Notes: a model not told the origin generated them from the sequence alone. 64,000 nt of DNA from Luteimonas sp. FCS-9 (GCF_001014645.1 NZ_LASZ01000005.1:62001-126000); one strand, 5' to 3'; shown: positions 40,513 to 53,101, counted from the first letter of the stretch. Made by a program: numbers and translations.

Positions 40513-42024
40513 TCACAGCTTGCTGGCGGCGATCACGTTCGCCAGTTGCGCGATGGACGGCTCCATCAGGTCGGTCAGCGGCTTGGGGTAGACGCCGATC
40601 AGCAGCGTGCCCGCGGCGAACACGCCCAGCACCAGCGCCTCGCGACCGTTGATGTCCTTGAGCGCGGCGACGTGCGCATTGGCGACCTCGCCGTACAGCA
40701 CCCGCTTGACCAGCCACAGCGTGTAGGCCGCGCCGATGATCAGCGTCAGCGCCGCGAAGAAGCCGATCACCGGATGACTCTGGAACGCCGCCAGGATCAC
40801 CATGAACTCGCCGACGAAGCCCGACGTGCCCGGCAGGCCGGAGTTGGCCATCGCGAACAGCACGTAGAACGCCGCGAACCAGGGCATCACGTTGGCGACG
40901 CCGCCGTAGTCCTTGATCATGCGGGTATGCATGCGGTCGTACAGGATGCCGATGCACGAGAACATCGCGCCCGACACGAAGCCGTGGGAGACCATCTGCA
41001 CCATCGCGCCCTGCAAGCCCAGCCGGGCGGCATCCCCCGCGTCGACGTCGCGCACCAGCGCGAAGGCGATGAACACACCCAGGGTCACGAAGCCCATGTG
41101 CGAGACCGACGAATAGGCCACCAGCTTCTTCATGTCCTGCTGGACCAGCGCCACCAGGCCGACGTACACCACCGCGATCAGCGACAGCGCGATCACCAGC
41201 CAGGCCCACTCGTGGCCGGCGTCCGGCGTGATCGGCAGGTTGAAGCGCAGGAAGCCGTAGCCGCCGATCTTGAGCATGATCGCCGCCAGGATCACCGAGC
41301 CGCCGGTCGGCGCCTCGACGTGCGCGTCCGGCAGCCAGGTGTGCACCGGGAACATCGGCACCTTGACCGCGAACGCGGCGAGGAACGCGAAGAACAGCCA
41401 GGTCTGTTCGGTCGCCGACAAGCGCACCGCGTACAGGTCGGGCAGCTGCCAACTGCCGGCCTGCAGGTACAGATAGATCAGCCCGACCAGCATGAACACC
41501 GAGCCGAGGAACGTGTAGAGGAAGAACTTGACCGAGGCGTAGACGCGCCGCGGGCCGCCCCAGACGCCGATGATGACGAACATCGGGATCAGCATCGCCT
41601 CGAAGAACACGTAGAACAGCATCGCGTCCACGGCGCAGAACACGCCGATCATCATGCCCTCGAGGATCAGCATGGCCGCGTAGTACTGGTGCACGCGCTT
41701 GCTCACCGACGTCCAGGCGCCGATCAGCACCAGCGCGGTCGTCAGCGTGGTCAGGATGATCAGCGCCACCGAGATGCCGTCGGCGCCCAGGTGGTATTCG
41801 ATGCCCAGCGACGGGATCCACTCGCGGCGCTCGAGGAACTGCATCCCCGCGTTCGCGTAGTCGAAGCCGGTGAACAGCGGGATGCTGAGCGCGAACACCA
41901 CGATGGCGATCGCGAGCGACACCCAGCGCACGGCATCGGCGCGGCGATCGCCCAATGCGAGCACGCAGGCGCCGCCGAGGATCGGCAGCCAGATCAATAG
42001 ACTGAGAAGAGGCCAGTTCGACAC
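40513..42024 (-). CDS. nuoM: NADH-quinone oxidoreductase subunit M
   Basis: This is an antiporter-like proton-pumping subunit in the membrane arm of complex I. The 503-residue protein has about 14 hydrophobic helices. It includes FAVKVPMFPVHTWLPDAHVEAPT and KKLVAYSSVSHMGFV, the hallmarks of the family, and a glutamate-bearing helix near residue 135 (FFEAMLIPMF). The start is GTG 42024. It lies 13 bases after nuoL and 28 bases before nuoN. Confidence 0.96.
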   Translation of the reverse strand: MSNWPLLSLLIWLPILGGACVLALGDRRADAVRWVSLAIAIVVFALSIPLFTGFDYANAGMQFLERREWIPSLGIEYHLGADGISVALIILTTLTTALVLIGAWTSVSKRVHQYYAAMLILEGMMIGVFCAVDAMLFYVFFEAMLIPMFVIIGVWGGPRRVYASVKFFLYTFLGSVFMLVGLIYLYLQAGSWQLPDLYAVRLSATEQTWLFFAFLAAFAVKVPMFPVHTWLPDAHVEAPTGGSVILAAIMLKIGGYGFLRFNLPITPDAGHEWAWLVIALSLIAVVYVGLVALVQQDMKKLVAYSSVSHMGFVTLGVFIAFALVRDVDAGDAARLGLQGAMVQMVSHGFVSGAMFSCIGILYDRMHTRMIKDYGGVANVMPWFAAFYVLFAMANSGLPGTSGFVGEFMVILAAFQSHPVIGFFAALTLIIGAAYTLWLVKRVLYGEVANAHVAALKDINGREALVLGVFAAGTLLIGVYPKPLTDLMEPSIAQLANVIAASKL

Positions 42025-42037
42025 GTGGGTATTTCCG

Positions 42038-44173
42038 TCAGCGCCAGTACTTGATGAGGACGGCCAGGAGCACGATCAGGCCGACGATCATCGCGAATGC
42101 GTAGTGGTAGAGAGCGCCGGACTGCAGCCGGCGGACGAGGCCCGAGACCAGGTCGACGACGCGCGCCGAGCCGTTCACGAACAGGCCGTCGATGACCTTG
42201 GTATCGAACACGCGCGACAGCTTGCCCAGCGCGACGCCGCCGCCGGCGAACCCGCCGATCCACAGGTCGTCGGCGAAGTACTTGCGCTCGAGCACGCGGA
42301 TCGGCAGCGCGAACACCCGCGCGGCCTTGGCCGGCAGTTCCGGCTTCCACCAGTACATCACCGTGGCGAGCACGAATCCGGCCACGACCAGCCAGAACGC
42401 CGGCGCGACGAAGCCGTGCAGTGCGAACGCCACCGGGCCGTGCCACAGCTCTTCCTTCAGCGTCGCCAGCACGTCGTTGGACGCCAGCACGTGGATCACG
42501 CCGTCGAAGAAACCGCCGCCGGCGTGGTGGCCGGTCCAGTCGGTGCCGAACAGCATCGGCCCGGCGGTGAAGTAGCCGATCAGGATCGACGGGATCGCCA
42601 GCAGGATTAGCGGCAGCGTGACCACCCACGGCGACTCGTGCGGCTCGTGCGCGCCGTGGCCGTGATCGTCGTGCGCCGCACGACCGGCGGCGACATGGCC
42701 GTGGCCGTCGTCGTGCAGCGGCTCGTGGCGGGTCTCCTGGCCGTGCGCATCGTGCACGGCGTGCGCGTCGGAGGCGTGCGCATCGCGGAAGCGCTCCTTG
42801 CCGAAGTACGTCAGGTACAGCAGGCGGAAGCTGTAGAACGAGGTCACGAACGCGCCCAGCAGCACCGACCAGTACGCGTACTGGTAGACCCAGCCGCCGT
42901 CACCGGCGTGCTTGGCCGCCTCGATGATGGTGTCCTTGGAGTAGAAGCCGCTGAAGAACGGCGTGCCCACCAGCGCCAGCGTGCCGATGACGCTGGTCCA
43001 GAACGTGATCGGCATGTACTTGCGCAGGCCGCCCATCTTGCGCATGTCCTGCTCGTGGTGCATGCCGATGATCACCGAGCCGGCCGCCAGGAACAGCAGC
43101 GCCTTGAAGAAGGCGTGGGTCATCAGGTGGAACACCGCGGCCGAGTACGCCGACACGCCTAGCGCCACGGTCATGTAGCCCAGCTGCGACAGCGTGGAGT
43201 ACGCGACGACGCGCTTGATGTCGTTCTGCACGATGCCGATCAGGCCGGTGAAGAACGCGGTGGTCGCGCCGATGAACAGGATGAACTGCAGCGCCGTCTC
43301 CGACAGCTCGAACAGCGGCGACATGCGCGCGACCATGAAAATGCCGGCGGTGACCATCGTCGCGGCGTGGATCAGCGCCGAGATCGGGGTCGGGCCTTCC
43401 ATCGAGTCGGGCAGCCACACATGCAGCGGCACCTGGGCCGACTTGCCCATCGCGCCGATGAACAGGCAGATGCACACCAGCGTCGCGACCGACCATTCGA
43501 AACCGCTGATCACCTCGACCGTCTGCCCGCCGCCGATCGTGGCGTCGGCCGCTGCGAACACGGTCGCGTAGTCGAGGCTGCCGAACCAGTACAGCACGCC
43601 GGCGATGCCGAGCAGGAAGCCGAAGTCGCCGACGCGGTTGACCAGGAACGCCTTCATGTTGGCGAACACCGCGCTGGGCTTCTTGAACCAGAAGCCGATC
43701 AGCAGGTACGACACCAGGCCCACCGCCTCCCAGCCGAAGAACAGCTGGAGGAAGTTGTTGCCCATGACGAGCATCAGCATCGAGAACGTGAACAGCGAGA
43801 TGTAGCTGAAGAAGCGCTGGTAGCCCGGGTCCTCGGCCATGTAGCCGATCGTGTACAGGTGCACGAGCAGCGACACGAAGGTCACCACGACCATCATCAT
43901 CGCGGTCAGGTTGTCGACCAGGAAGCCGACGTGCGCCGAGTAGCTGCCGACCTCGAAGAACGTGTAGACGTTCTCGTTGAACGGCGCGGCGCCCTGCAGC
44001 AGCTGCCACAGCGTGTAGACCGACAGCGCGCAGCTGACCGCCACGCCGGCGATCGTCGCCACGTGCGCGCCCGCGCGCCCGACCTGGCGACCGAACAGGC
44101 CCGCGATGATCGAGCCCAGCAGCGGGGCCAGGACGATCGCGACCAGGATGCCCTTTGAAATCGTGTACTCCAT
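42038..44173 (-). CDS. nuoL: NADH-quinone oxidoreductase subunit L
   Basis: This is the distal antiporter-like subunit of complex I, with the long lateral helix at its C-terminus. The 711-residue protein contains [34 protein letters not shown] and [18 protein letters not shown]. Between the last antiporter helices and the C-terminal helix (about residues 460-510) there is a His/Asp-rich stretch ([18 protein letters not shown] onward) that probably faces the cytoplasm or periplasm as a flexible loop. It starts at ATG 44173, 7 bases after nuoK. Confidence 0.96.
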   Translation of the reverse strand: MEYTISKGILVAIVLAPLLGSIIAGLFGRQVGRAGAHVATIAGVAVSCALSVYTLWQLLQGAAPFNENVYTFFEVGSYSAHVGFLVDNLTAMMMVVVTFVSLLVHLYTIGYMAEDPGYQRFFSYISLFTFSMLMLVMGNNFLQLFFGWEAVGLVSYLLIGFWFKKPSAVFANMKAFLVNRVGDFGFLLGIAGVLYWFGSLDYATVFAAADATIGGGQTVEVISGFEWSVATLVCICLFIGAMGKSAQVPLHVWLPDSMEGPTPISALIHAATMVTAGIFMVARMSPLFELSETALQFILFIGATTAFFTGLIGIVQNDIKRVVAYSTLSQLGYMTVALGVSAYSAAVFHLMTHAFFKALLFLAAGSVIIGMHHEQDMRKMGGLRKYMPITFWTSVIGTLALVGTPFFSGFYSKDTIIEAAKHAGDGGWVYQYAYWSVLLGAFVTSFYSFRLLYLTYFGKERFRDAHASDAHAVHDAHGQETRHEPLHDDGHGHVAAGRAAHDDHGHGAHEPHESPWVVTLPLILLAIPSILIGYFTAGPMLFGTDWTGHHAGGGFFDGVIHVLASNDVLATLKEELWHGPVAFALHGFVAPAFWLVVAGFVLATVMYWWKPELPAKAARVFALPIRVLERKYFADDLWIGGFAGGGVALGKLSRVFDTKVIDGLFVNGSARVVDLVSGLVRRLQSGALYHYAFAMIVGLIVLLAVLIKYWR

Positions 44174-44180
44174 GCCCGGC

Positions 44181-44507
44181 TCAGCCCTTCAGCGTGTCGA
44201 GTTCGGCGACGTTGATCGTGCGCCGGTTGCGGAACAGCGTGACCAGGATCGCCAGGCCGATCGCGGCCTCGGCCGCGGCCACGGTCAGGATGAAGAAGAC
44301 GAAGATCTGGCCGGCGGCGTCGCCGAACTCGCGCGAGAACGCGACGAAGTTGACGTTGACCGCGAGCAGCATCAGCTCGATCGACATCAGCAGGATGATC
44401 ACGTTCTTCCGGTTGAGGAAGATGCCCGCGACGCTGATGCAGAACAGCACCGCGCCCAGCGACAGGTAGTGGCCCAGCGACAGGCCGGTTCCGAACAGCT
44501 CGGTCAT
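44181..44507 (-). CDS. nuoK: NADH-quinone oxidoreductase subunit K
   Basis: This is a small three-helix membrane subunit of complex I. The 108 residues include [24 protein letters not shown] with a conserved glutamate in the second helix, and [21 protein letters not shown] with a second glutamate in the third. Both are needed for proton transfer in the family. The ATG at 44507 overlaps the nuoJ stop by four bases (ATGA), so translation is coupled. Confidence 0.95.
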   Translation of the reverse strand: MTELFGTGLSLGHYLSLGAVLFCISVAGIFLNRKNVIILLMSIELMLLAVNVNFVAFSREFGDAAGQIFVFFILTVAAAEAAIGLAILVTLFRNRRTINVAELDTLKG

Positions 44508-45163
44508 TTCGCTTCTCCCTGGGCCGGCAGGTCGCCGGCATCGGCCGGCGGCGCCTCTTCGGTCACCGGACGCACCGCGTCCATCTTGACCACGCGCACG
44601 CGGTCGCGCGCACGCACCCGCGCCTGCTCGCCCGGATTCTGGTGCTTGGCGCCGGGACGGCGACGCAGCGTCAGCATCACCGCGGCGATCACCGCGACGG
44701 TCAGGATCACCGCAGCCACCTCGAACGGCAGCAGGAAGTCGGTGAACAGCCGGCGGGCGATCCACACCGTGTTCGAGACCCCGGCCGCGTCGACGGCATC
44801 GACCGCGAACGGCGCCATGCGGCTGCGCACGCCGATCAGCGCGAGGATCTCGAGCAGCATCACCACCGCGACGATCAGACCGACCGGCAGGTAGCGCACG
44901 TAGCCCTCGCGCAGCGGCGCGACATCGATGTCGAGCATCATCACCACGAACAGGAACAGCACCATCACCGCGCCGACGTAGACCAGCACCAGGGCGATGC
45001 CGAGGAACTCGGCGCCGACCAGCAGCCAGGTGCAGGCGGTCGAGAAGAACGTCAGCACCAGGAACAGCGCCGCGTGCACCGGGTTGCGGGCACTGATCAC
45101 CGCGACCGCGGACATCACGGTCGTCGCGGCGAAGACGAGGAAGAAGATCAGGGCGAGGTCCAT
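44504..45163 (-). CDS. nuoJ: NADH-quinone oxidoreductase subunit J
   Basis: This is a five-helix membrane subunit of complex I. The 219-residue protein starts [20 protein letters not shown] and contains the family core [27 protein letters not shown]. The C-terminus (about 170-219) is an unusually long hydrophilic tail, with Arg-rich then acidic and Ala/Pro-rich parts. It lies 3 bases after nuoI and overlaps nuoK by four bases. Confidence 0.94.
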   Translation of the reverse strand: MDLALIFFLVFAATTVMSAVAVISARNPVHAALFLVLTFFSTACTWLLVGAEFLGIALVLVYVGAVMVLFLFVVMMLDIDVAPLREGYVRYLPVGLIVAVVMLLEILALIGVRSRMAPFAVDAVDAAGVSNTVWIARRLFTDFLLPFEVAAVILTVAVIAAVMLTLRRRPGAKHQNPGEQARVRARDRVRVVKMDAVRPVTEEAPPADAGDLPAQGEAK

Positions 45164-45166
45164 GGC

Positions 45167-45655
45167 TTACCTGTACGCGGAGTCGGCGGCGCGGCGTTCG
45201 GCGATCTCGGATTCGAGGCGGTCGCCGATGGCCAGCAGCTGCGGCTTGGTGACGATGTTCTCGCCGCGGTTCTCGAAGTGGTACTCGTGGATGTGCGTCT
45301 CGACGATCGAGTCCACCGGGCACGATTCCTCGCAGAACCCGCAATAGATGCACTTGAACAGGTCGATGTCGTAGCGCGTGGTGCGGCGCGTGCCGTCGGC
45401 GCGCTGCTCCGAATCGATCGTGATCGCCAGCGCCGGGCACACCGCCTCGCACAGCTTGCACGCGATGCAGCGTTCCTCGCCGTTGGGATAGCGGCGCAGC
45501 GCATGCAACCCGCGGAAGCGCGGCGACTGCGGCGTCTTCTCCATCGGATACATCAGCGTGTACTTGTCCCGGAACAGATACCGGAACGTCAGTGCCATGC
45601 CGCCGAGCAATTCGAGCAGCAGCAGGCTCCTGAACCATGCAACGAACTTGCCCAT
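45167..45655 (-). CDS. nuoI: NADH-quinone oxidoreductase subunit I
   Basis: This is the ferredoxin-like subunit that carries clusters N6a and N6b, linking the peripheral arm to the membrane part of complex I. The 162-residue protein has two [4Fe-4S] motifs: [13 protein letters not shown] (about 63-75) and [15 protein letters not shown] (about 102-116). The N-terminus has a short hydrophobic stretch. Its ATG at 45655 shares one base with the nuoH stop. Confidence 0.97.
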   Translation of the reverse strand: MGKFVAWFRSLLLLELLGGMALTFRYLFRDKYTLMYPMEKTPQSPRFRGLHALRRYPNGEERCIACKLCEAVCPALAITIDSEQRADGTRRTTRYDIDLFKCIYCGFCEESCPVDSIVETHIHEYHFENRGENIVTKPQLLAIGDRLESEIAERRAADSAYR

Positions 45656-46785
45656 CACTGCCCTGCCTCGAATACGCCGAAGTACGCCATCAACGCGGTG
45701 ATCACGATCCAGCCGATGCTGATCGGAATGAACACCTTCCAGCCCAGCCGCATGATCTGGTCGTAGCGGTAGCGCGGGAACGATGCGCGGAACCAGACGA
45801 AGGTGCTGGCGAAGAAGAACACCTTCGCGAACAGCCACCACCAGCCGTCGACCGCGAGCCACTCCAGCACCGGCACGCCCTCGAACCAGCCCTGGAACGG
45901 CGACAGCCAGCCGCCGAGGAAGAACGTCGAGGTCAGGAAGCTGACCAGGATCATGTTCGCGTACTCGGCGAGGAAGAACAGCGCGAACGCCGACCCCGAG
46001 TACTCGACCATGTGACCGGCGACGATCTCCGACTCGCCCTCGACCACGTCGAACGGCGAGCGGTTGGTCTCGGCCACGCCGGAGACGAAATAGATCACGA
46101 ACAGCGGCAGCATCGGCAGCCAGAACCAGTCGAACAGGCCCTTGCCGCCGGCCTGCGCCATGACGATCTCGCTCAGGTTCAGGCTGCCGGCGCCGACCAT
46201 CACGCCGACCAGCGCGAAGCCCATCGCGATCTCGTAGCTGATCATCTGCGCCGAGGCGCGCATCGCGCCCAGGAACGCGTACTTCGAGTTCGACGCCCAG
46301 CCGGCGAGGATGATCCCGTAGATGCCCAGGCTGGTCATCGCCAGCAGGTACAGCAGACCCGCGTTCGCGTTCGACAGCACCAGCTGCGTGTCGAACGGCA
46401 CCACGGCCCACGCCGCGAACGCCGGCGCGAGCGTGATCAGCGGCGCCAGCACGTACAGCACGCGCTGCGCATTGGTCGGCCTGATGACTTCCTTGAACAG
46501 CAGTTTGAAGACGTCCGCGAAGGCCTGGAAGACGCCCATGCCGACGTACATCGGCCCGTGGCGCACGTGCATCCAGCCGATCAGCTTGCGCTCCCAGACC
46601 ACGTAGAACGCCACGGCGATGATCACCGGCACCGCGATCACGAGGATCTTGAGCACGATCCACAGCACCACGCCGAGGCCGCCCAGCGACAGCAGTGCTT
46701 CGTGCAGCGGCGCGGTGAGATCGCCGAGCAGCGTTGCGGTGTTCGTGACACCGGCCTGCGAAAAGCCCGTTGTAGGCATGCTCAT
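45655..46785 (-). CDS. nuoH: NADH-quinone oxidoreductase subunit H
   Basis: This is the membrane subunit that forms much of the quinone chamber of complex I. The 376-residue protein contains [20 protein letters not shown] and [34 protein letters not shown], the most conserved parts of the family. It has about eight transmembrane helices and ends [11 protein letters not shown]. The ATG at 46785 (MSMPTTGF) overlaps the nuoG stop by four bases. Confidence 0.96.
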   Translation of the reverse strand: MSMPTTGFSQAGVTNTATLLGDLTAPLHEALLSLGGLGVVLWIVLKILVIAVPVIIAVAFYVVWERKLIGWMHVRHGPMYVGMGVFQAFADVFKLLFKEVIRPTNAQRVLYVLAPLITLAPAFAAWAVVPFDTQLVLSNANAGLLYLLAMTSLGIYGIILAGWASNSKYAFLGAMRASAQMISYEIAMGFALVGVMVGAGSLNLSEIVMAQAGGKGLFDWFWLPMLPLFVIYFVSGVAETNRSPFDVVEGESEIVAGHMVEYSGSAFALFFLAEYANMILVSFLTSTFFLGGWLSPFQGWFEGVPVLEWLAVDGWWWLFAKVFFFASTFVWFRASFPRYRYDQIMRLGWKVFIPISIGWIVITALMAYFGVFEAGQ

Positions 46786-49013
46786 GCCGCCACCACCTTG
46801 ACCTTGCCGGCCACCAGCGCCGCAGTGGCGCCGTAGCCCGATTCGACCCATGCCGCGCCGCGCGCGACGCGGTCGTCGACGACGACCTGCAGCGCACCGG
46901 TGCCCACCGCGTTGGTGACCTTGGCCATGCCGCCGTCGGCCACGCCGTGCGCCGAGGCGTCGTCGGGATGCAGCGCGATGCGCGGGCCGAGGGTCAACGG
47001 ATGGGCCTGCAGCGCCGCGGCGCGGCGGGTCAGCGCATCGACACGGTAGATCGCCTGCGTCACCGCCAGTTCGAGTCCGTCGCCGTCGACGGTCGGCGCC
47101 GCGGAGGCCGCGACCTCCACGGTCCGGGGCTGCAGGTCGGCGCGCAGGCCGGCCAGGTCGGTGAACTCGAAGCCGGGCACCGCCAGCTCGCCGCCGAGCG
47201 CGCGCAGCACGCGCCAGCCCGCACGGGCCTCGCCCGGCAGCTTGCCGGCCGCGGTCGCGCGCTGCGCGTGTCCGTCGAGGTTGGTCAGCGTGGCATCGAC
47301 CTCGGCGAGCGCACCGATCGGCAGGATCACGTCGGCGACCGCGCGCGTCGACTCGCACGCGAACTGGCTGAAGGCCACGACCTGCGCGGGACCCAGCGCC
47401 TGCATCGCCTGCGTCGGGTCTGCGAAGTCCAGGCCCGGCTCGATGCCGTAGATCACGTAGGCGCCGCGACGCTCGGCGAGCATCGCGTTGGCGTCGCGCG
47501 ACGTCGGCAGCACGCCGGCGCGCGTCAGGCCCACGGCGTTCGCGCCCTGCGGGATGCGGCACAGCGCGGCGCCGGTGGACTGCGCCAGCGCGGCGGCGGC
47601 CTTGCGGATGTCGGCCGCATGCGCGCTGCCTTCAGCCTGCGCGCCGACGATGATCGCGGCATGCGCGGCGCCGCGCAGCGCGTCGGCGAGCTCGGCGACC
47701 TGCAACGTGTCGGCGATGCGCGACGGCGGCACGATGGCCTTGTCGGCGATGTCGAAGGTGAACTCGAAGTCGACCGGATTGACGACGTAGACCTTCGCGC
47801 CGCGCTTCCAGGCCTGACGCACGCGGTGGTGCAGCAGCGGCACTTCGTGGCGCAGGTTGGAGCCCACGATCAGCACCGCGTCGGCCTTGTCGAGCTCGGC
47901 GACCGGCATCGCGAACGTCTGCGCGACGGCGCCGTCGGACAGGTCGCGCTGGGCGATACGGTGGTCGAGGTTGCCCGAGCCCAGCGCGTCGGCCAGCCGT
48001 GCGAGCAGCGCGCCCTCCTCGTTCGAGGTGGCCGGGTGCACCAGCACGCCCAACTCGTCGGCCGGGTTGTCGCGCAGGATCCGGGCCGCGCGCACGAGCG
48101 CCTCGTCCCAGGTCGCGTCGCGCCATTGGCCGCCGTCCTTGATCTGCGGACGCAGCGCGCGGTCCCCGGCCGTCAGGCCCTGGTGCGAATAGCGGTCACG
48201 GTCCGACAGCCAGCACTCGTTGACCGCCTCGTTGTCGCGCGGCACCGCGCGCATCACCTCGCCGCGGCGCAGGTGCAGGAACAGGTTGCTGCCCAGCGCG
48301 TCGTGGCCGCCGAGCGACTCACGCGCGATCAGCTCCCACGGGCGGGCGCGGAAGCGGAAGACCTTGTTGGTCAGCGCGCCGACCGGGCACACGTCGATGA
48401 CGTTGCCCGACAGTTCGGTCGTCAGCGGTTTGCCGTCGTAGGTGCCGATCTGCAGGTTCTCGCCGCGCTGCATGCCGCCCAGCTCGTAGGTCCCGGCGAT
48501 CTCGGCGGTGAAGCGGATGCAGCGCGTGCACTGGATGCAGCGCGTCATCTCGGTGGCGACCAGCGGACCGAGGTCCTCGTCGGGCACAACGCGCTTGCGC
48601 TCGGCAAAGCGGCTGACCGAGCGGCCGTAGCCCAGCGAGAGATCCTGCAGCTCGCACTCGCCGCCCTGGTCGCAGATCGGGCAGTCGAGCGGATGGTTGA
48701 TCAGCAGGAACTCCATCACGTTGCGCTGCGACTTGAGCGCCTTCTCGCTGCGCGTGACGACCTTCATGCCGTCCATCACCGGCGTGGCGCAGGCCGGCGC
48801 CGGCTTGGGCATCTTCTCGACCTCGACCAGGCACATGCGGCAGTTCGCCGCGATCGCCAGCTTGTCGTGGTAGCAGAAGCGCGGAATCGCGATGCCGGCC
48901 TTGTCGGCGGCCTGGATGATCATCGAGCCCTTCGGCGCGGCCAGCTCGACGCCGTCGATGAAGACGGTGACGTGGTCGGGCGGCAGGTTCGGATTTACAG
49001 GTTGCGCGCTCAT
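46782..49013 (-). CDS. nuoG: NADH-quinone oxidoreductase subunit G
   Basis: This is the large iron-sulfur subunit of the peripheral arm. The 743-residue protein has an N-terminal [2Fe-2S] domain ([18 protein letters not shown], about 40-57, with CATP after), a His-Cys cluster region ([18 protein letters not shown], about 105-122) and a [4Fe-4S] set ([10 protein letters not shown], about 157-166). A molybdopterin-oxidoreductase-like domain follows and needs no molybdenum here. The start is ATG 49013. A 103-base spacer before it, after nuoF, contains a CCCCTCGA/TCGAGGGG hairpin (49044-49060). Confidence 0.95.
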   Translation of the reverse strand: MSAQPVNPNLPPDHVTVFIDGVELAAPKGSMIIQAADKAGIAIPRFCYHDKLAIAANCRMCLVEVEKMPKPAPACATPVMDGMKVVTRSEKALKSQRNVMEFLLINHPLDCPICDQGGECELQDLSLGYGRSVSRFAERKRVVPDEDLGPLVATEMTRCIQCTRCIRFTAEIAGTYELGGMQRGENLQIGTYDGKPLTTELSGNVIDVCPVGALTNKVFRFRARPWELIARESLGGHDALGSNLFLHLRRGEVMRAVPRDNEAVNECWLSDRDRYSHQGLTAGDRALRPQIKDGGQWRDATWDEALVRAARILRDNPADELGVLVHPATSNEEGALLARLADALGSGNLDHRIAQRDLSDGAVAQTFAMPVAELDKADAVLIVGSNLRHEVPLLHHRVRQAWKRGAKVYVVNPVDFEFTFDIADKAIVPPSRIADTLQVAELADALRGAAHAAIIVGAQAEGSAHAADIRKAAAALAQSTGAALCRIPQGANAVGLTRAGVLPTSRDANAMLAERRGAYVIYGIEPGLDFADPTQAMQALGPAQVVAFSQFACESTRAVADVILPIGALAEVDATLTNLDGHAQRATAAGKLPGEARAGWRVLRALGGELAVPGFEFTDLAGLRADLQPRTVEVAASAAPTVDGDGLELAVTQAIYRVDALTRRAAALQAHPLTLGPRIALHPDDASAHGVADGGMAKVTNAVGTGALQVVVDDRVARGAAWVESGYGATAALVAGKVKVVAA

Positions 49014-49116
49014 GCGGCGACACCCTTCAACATGGCAACGACGCCCCTCGAGTCGAGGGGCTGGACGCGTTCGCGCAAGGCGCGAATGCGTCCGGGGAGC
49101 TGGAGACGTGCTGCGC

Positions 49117-50484
49117 TCATGCGGCCACCGCCTTGGGCACCACGGTGCCGTTGCGCTGGTCGTCGACGAGGAAGCGCTTGTTCACGATCGCGTACTCGAA
49201 CTCGTCCCAGAAGTGGCGCAGGAAGCCCTGCACCGGCCAGGCGGCGGCCTCGCCGAACGCGCAGATGGTGTGTCCCTCAATCTGGCCGGCAGCGGCCCGC
49301 AGCATCTGCAGGTCGTCGACGGTCGCCTTGTGTTCGGCGATGCGGGTGAGCATGCGGTACATCCAGCCGGTGCCCTCGCGGCAGGGCGTGCACTGGCCGC
49401 AGGACTCCTTGAAGTAGAAACGGGCGATGCGCTGGCACGCGCGCACCATGCAGGTGGTCTCGTCCATCACGATGACCGCGCCCGAGCCGAGGCCCGACCC
49501 GGCCTTCTGGATCGCGTCGTAGTCCATCGTCAGGCCCATCATCGTCTCGCCCGGCAGCACCGGCATCGACGAACCGCCCGGGATCACCGCCTTGATGCGG
49601 TGCCCGTTGCGCATGCCGCCGCACAGGTCGAGCAGCTCGGAGAACGGCGTGCCCAGGCGGATCTCGTGGTTGCCCGGACGCGCGACGTGGCCGGAGACCG
49701 AGAAGATCTTGCAGCCGCCGTTGTTGGGCTTGCCCAGATTCAGGAACCACTCCGGGCCGTTGCGCACGATCGCCGGCACCGAGGCGTAGGTCTCGGTGTT
49801 GTTGATGGTGGTCGGCTTGCCGTACAGGCCGAAGTTCGCCGGGAACGGCGGCTTGAAGCGCGGCTGGCCCTTCTTGCCCTCGAGCGATTCCATCAGCGCG
49901 GTTTCCTCGCCGCAGATGTAGGCGCCCGCGCCCAGCGCGTTGTAGATGTCGATGTCGATGCCCGAGCCGAGCACGTTCTTGCCCAGCCAGCCGTTGGCGT
50001 AGGCCTCGGCGGTGGCTTCCTCGAGATGCTCGAACGGCTCGTGATGGAACTCGCCGCGCAGGTAGTTGTAGGCCACGCTGGAGCCGGTCGCGTAGCAGGC
50101 GATCGCCATGCCCTCGATGACCGCGTGCGGGTTGTAGCGCAGGATGTCGCGATCCTTGGCGGTGCCCGGCTCCGATTCGTCGGAGTTGCAGAGGATGTAC
50201 TTCTGCATCTCGCCCTTGGGCATGAAGCTCCACTTCAGGCCGGTCGGGAAGCCTGCGCCGCCGCGGCCGCGCAGGCCCGACTGCTTGACCATCTCGATGA
50301 CGTCGGCCGGCGCGATCTTCTCCTCGAGGATCTTGCGCAGCGCACTGTAACCACCCGTCTTGAGGTAGTTCTCGTAGCTCCACGGCTTGTCGAAATGCAG
50401 CGTGGTGTAGACCGCCTGGTGTTCCTTGGGCGCAGGCCCGACGGGCCCGTAGCCTTCGGAAGACTTGGGATGGTGATGTGCCAT
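49117..50484 (-). CDS. nuoF: NADH-quinone oxidoreductase subunit F
   Basis: This is the NADH- and FMN-binding subunit at the tip of complex I. The 455-residue protein carries the glycine-rich NADH motif [16 protein letters not shown] (about 74-89), the FMN region [16 protein letters not shown] and the N3 cluster motif [15 protein letters not shown] (about 360-374). The start ATG 50484 gives the His-rich [11 protein letters not shown]. It lies 14 bases after nuoE. Confidence 0.97.
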   Translation of the reverse strand: MAHHHPKSSEGYGPVGPAPKEHQAVYTTLHFDKPWSYENYLKTGGYSALRKILEEKIAPADVIEMVKQSGLRGRGGAGFPTGLKWSFMPKGEMQKYILCNSDESEPGTAKDRDILRYNPHAVIEGMAIACYATGSSVAYNYLRGEFHHEPFEHLEEATAEAYANGWLGKNVLGSGIDIDIYNALGAGAYICGEETALMESLEGKKGQPRFKPPFPANFGLYGKPTTINNTETYASVPAIVRNGPEWFLNLGKPNNGGCKIFSVSGHVARPGNHEIRLGTPFSELLDLCGGMRNGHRIKAVIPGGSSMPVLPGETMMGLTMDYDAIQKAGSGLGSGAVIVMDETTCMVRACQRIARFYFKESCGQCTPCREGTGWMYRMLTRIAEHKATVDDLQMLRAAAGQIEGHTICAFGEAAAWPVQGFLRHFWDEFEYAIVNKRFLVDDQRNGTVVPKAVAA

Positions 50485-50498
50485 GTCCGCGCGTTGCC

Positions 50499-51026
50499 CT
50501 ACTTCAGACCATCGAGCAGCTCGTCGACCTTCTCGGGCGAGAGCTTCTCGTGGTAGTGACCGTTGATGACCACGACCGGCGCGCCGCAGCACGCGGCGAC
50601 GCATTCTTCCTCGCGCTTGAGGAAGACGCGGCCGTCGGCGGTGGACTCGCCCAGCTTGCAGCCGAGCTTCTTCTCGGCGTGCGCGACCAGATCCTCGGCG
50701 CCGTTGAGCCAGCAGCTGATGTTGGTGCAGAAGGCGACGTTGTTGCGGCCGACCTTCTCGGTCTCGAACATCGAGTAGAACGTCGCGACCTCGTAGGCCC
50801 ACACCGGCGGCAGGTCCAGGTACTTGGCCACGCCGGCGATGAGCTCGTCGCTCAGCCAGCCGCCGTTCTGCTCCTGCGCCGCGTGCAGGCCCTGCAGCAC
50901 CGCCGAACGCTTGCGGTCGGGCGGGAACTTGGTCAACCAGTGGTCGATGTGCGCGCGGGTGTCCTCGCTGAGCACGACCATCGGGTCGACGTTGCGGGCG
51001 TTCTCGAAATTGCCGGTCGCCTTCAT
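50499..51026 (-). CDS. nuoE: NADH-quinone oxidoreductase subunit E
   Basis: This is the thioredoxin-like subunit carrying the [2Fe-2S] cluster N1a. The 175-residue protein has the four ligands in CTNISC (about 100-105) and [10 protein letters not shown] (about 140-149). The helical N-terminus contains [20 protein letters not shown]. The ATG at 51026 overlaps the nuoD stop by four bases. Confidence 0.96.
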   Translation of the reverse strand: MKATGNFENARNVDPMVVLSEDTRAHIDHWLTKFPPDRKRSAVLQGLHAAQEQNGGWLSDELIAGVAKYLDLPPVWAYEVATFYSMFETEKVGRNNVAFCTNISCWLNGAEDLVAHAEKKLGCKLGESTADGRVFLKREEECVAACCGAPVVVINGHYHEKLSPEKVDELLDGLK

Positions 51027-52339
51027 CGGTCGACTTCTCCGAACACGATGTCGTAGGTGCCGATCATCGCGACGACGTCCGAGAGCATGTGGCCCTTGGT
51101 GATCGCGTCCATCGACGAGAGATGCGCGAAGCCGGGCGCGCGCAGGTGCACGCGGAACGGCTTGTTCGCGCCGTCGGAGACCAGGTAGCAGCCGAACTCG
51201 CCCTTGGGCGCCTCGACCGCGCTGTAGGTCTCGCCCGCGGGCACGCAATAGCCCTCGGTGAACAGCTTGAAGTGATGGATCAGCGCTTCCATGTCGTCCT
51301 TCATCTCCGCGCGAGAGGGGGGCGACACCTTGTAGTTGTCGAGCATGACCGGGCCGGGGTTGGCCTTCAGCCACGCCACGCACTGGGCGATGATCCGCGC
51401 CGACTGGCGCATCTCGACGACGCGGACCAGGTAGCGGTCGTAGCAGTCGCCGTTGACGCCGACCGCGATGTCGAAGTCGACGTCGGCGTAGCGCGCGTAC
51501 GGCTGGGTCTTGCGCAGGTCCCATTCGACGCCCGAACCGCGCAGCATCGGACCGGTCATGCCCCAGGCCATCGCCTGCTCGGGCGGGATGACGCCGATGC
51601 CGACCGTACGCTGCTTCCAGATGCGGTTGTCGGTGAGCAGGGTCTCGTACTCGTCGACGCGGCTGGGGAAGTTCTTGGCGAAGGCCTCCAGGTAATCGAG
51701 CATCGAGCCCTCGCGCCAGGCGTTGAAGCGCTTGAGCTTCTCGCCCTTGCGCCAGCGCGACTCCTTGTACTGCGGCATGCGCTCGGGCAGGTCGCGGTAG
51801 ACGCCGCCGGGCCGGTAGTAGGCGGCGTGCATGCGCGCGCCCGAGACCGCCTCGTAGACGTCCATCAGCTCCTCGCGCTCGCGGAACGCGTAGAGCATCA
51901 CCGCCATCGCGCCCAGGTCGAGCGCGTTGGAGCCGATCCACATCAGGTGGTTGAGGATCCGCGTGACCTCGTCGAACAGCGTGCGGATCCACTGCGCGCG
52001 CTCGGGCGCCTCGACACCCATCAGCGTCTCGATGGCGCGCACGTAGGCGTGCTCGTTGCACATCATCGACACGTAGTCGAGGCGGTCCATGTAGCCGATC
52101 GACTGGTTGAACGGCTTGGACTCGGCCAGCTTCTCGGTGCCGCGGTGCAGCAGGCCGATGTGCGGGTCGGCGCGCATGACCGTCTCGCCGTCCATTTCCA
52201 GGATCAGGCGCAGCACGCCGTGCGCCGCAGGATGCTGCGGGCCGAAGTTGAACGTGTAGTTGCGGATCTCCTGCTTGAGGACGTCCGCGCTCGGCGTGGT
52301 GTTCGCCTGGTGCAGGGAGGGGGTCGGCACGGCACTCAT
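51023..52339 (-). CDS. nuoD: NADH-quinone oxidoreductase subunit D
   Basis: This is the 49-kDa subunit that, with NuoB, forms the quinone-reduction site. The 438-residue protein contains [23 protein letters not shown] (about 31-53), [16 protein letters not shown], the [11 protein letters not shown] region and a C-terminal DIVFGEVDR. The start ATG 52339 (MSAVPTPSL) overlaps nuoC by four bases. Confidence 0.97.
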   Translation of the reverse strand: MSAVPTPSLHQANTTPSADVLKQEIRNYTFNFGPQHPAAHGVLRLILEMDGETVMRADPHIGLLHRGTEKLAESKPFNQSIGYMDRLDYVSMMCNEHAYVRAIETLMGVEAPERAQWIRTLFDEVTRILNHLMWIGSNALDLGAMAVMLYAFREREELMDVYEAVSGARMHAAYYRPGGVYRDLPERMPQYKESRWRKGEKLKRFNAWREGSMLDYLEAFAKNFPSRVDEYETLLTDNRIWKQRTVGIGVIPPEQAMAWGMTGPMLRGSGVEWDLRKTQPYARYADVDFDIAVGVNGDCYDRYLVRVVEMRQSARIIAQCVAWLKANPGPVMLDNYKVSPPSRAEMKDDMEALIHHFKLFTEGYCVPAGETYSAVEAPKGEFGCYLVSDGANKPFRVHLRAPGFAHLSSMDAITKGHMLSDVVAMIGTYDIVFGEVDR

Positions 52340-53101
52340 TTGGCATCCTCCGCGCGACGCGCCATCTGCTCGCCGCTGGCGGTCGCGTAGCGGGCATCGT
52401 CGCGGATCACGCGCGGCACGCCGACGCGGGGCTCGACCGAGGTCACCGGCTCGTAGACCACGCGCTTGCGTTCGGCGTCGTAGCGCACCTCGACGTTGCC
52501 GATCAACGGGAAATCCTTGCGGAACGGATGGCCGACGAAACCGTAGTCGGTCAGGATGCGGCGCAGGTCGGGGTGACCCTCGAAGATCACGCCGAACAGG
52601 TCGAACGCCTCGCGCTCGAACCAGTTGGCGACCGGCCACAGCCCGGTCAGCGACGAGACGACCGGCAGGTCGTCGCTCGGCGCGAAGCAGCGCACCGTCA
52701 GCCGGCGGTTGTGGCGGATCGACAGCAGCTGCGCGACCGCGACGAAGCGGCGCTGCGGCACCGGGATCTCGGCGGTCGCGTCGGGCTGGCCGACCTGGCG
52801 GCTGGGCGCCTCGCCGAAGCGGAAGCGCCCCGGGCCGCGGCCTTCGACGCCGCGGCTGAAGCCCTCGGAGGAGACCTCAGTGTCCCACTCGTCGCTGCCG
52901 TGGCCCAGATAGTCGACGCCGCACAGGTCGATCAGCGACTCGAAGCCGAACTCGTCGCGCAACGCGCGGCAGGTCTCCAGCCAGTCGCCGGCCGTGGTGA
53001 TCGTCACCTCGCCCCGCGGCAGCGCCACGCCGACCTCGGCGTCGGCGAACCGGTCGCGCAGGCGCGCGGCGAACGCGCTCGCCGATTCCCGCACAGGATG
53101 G

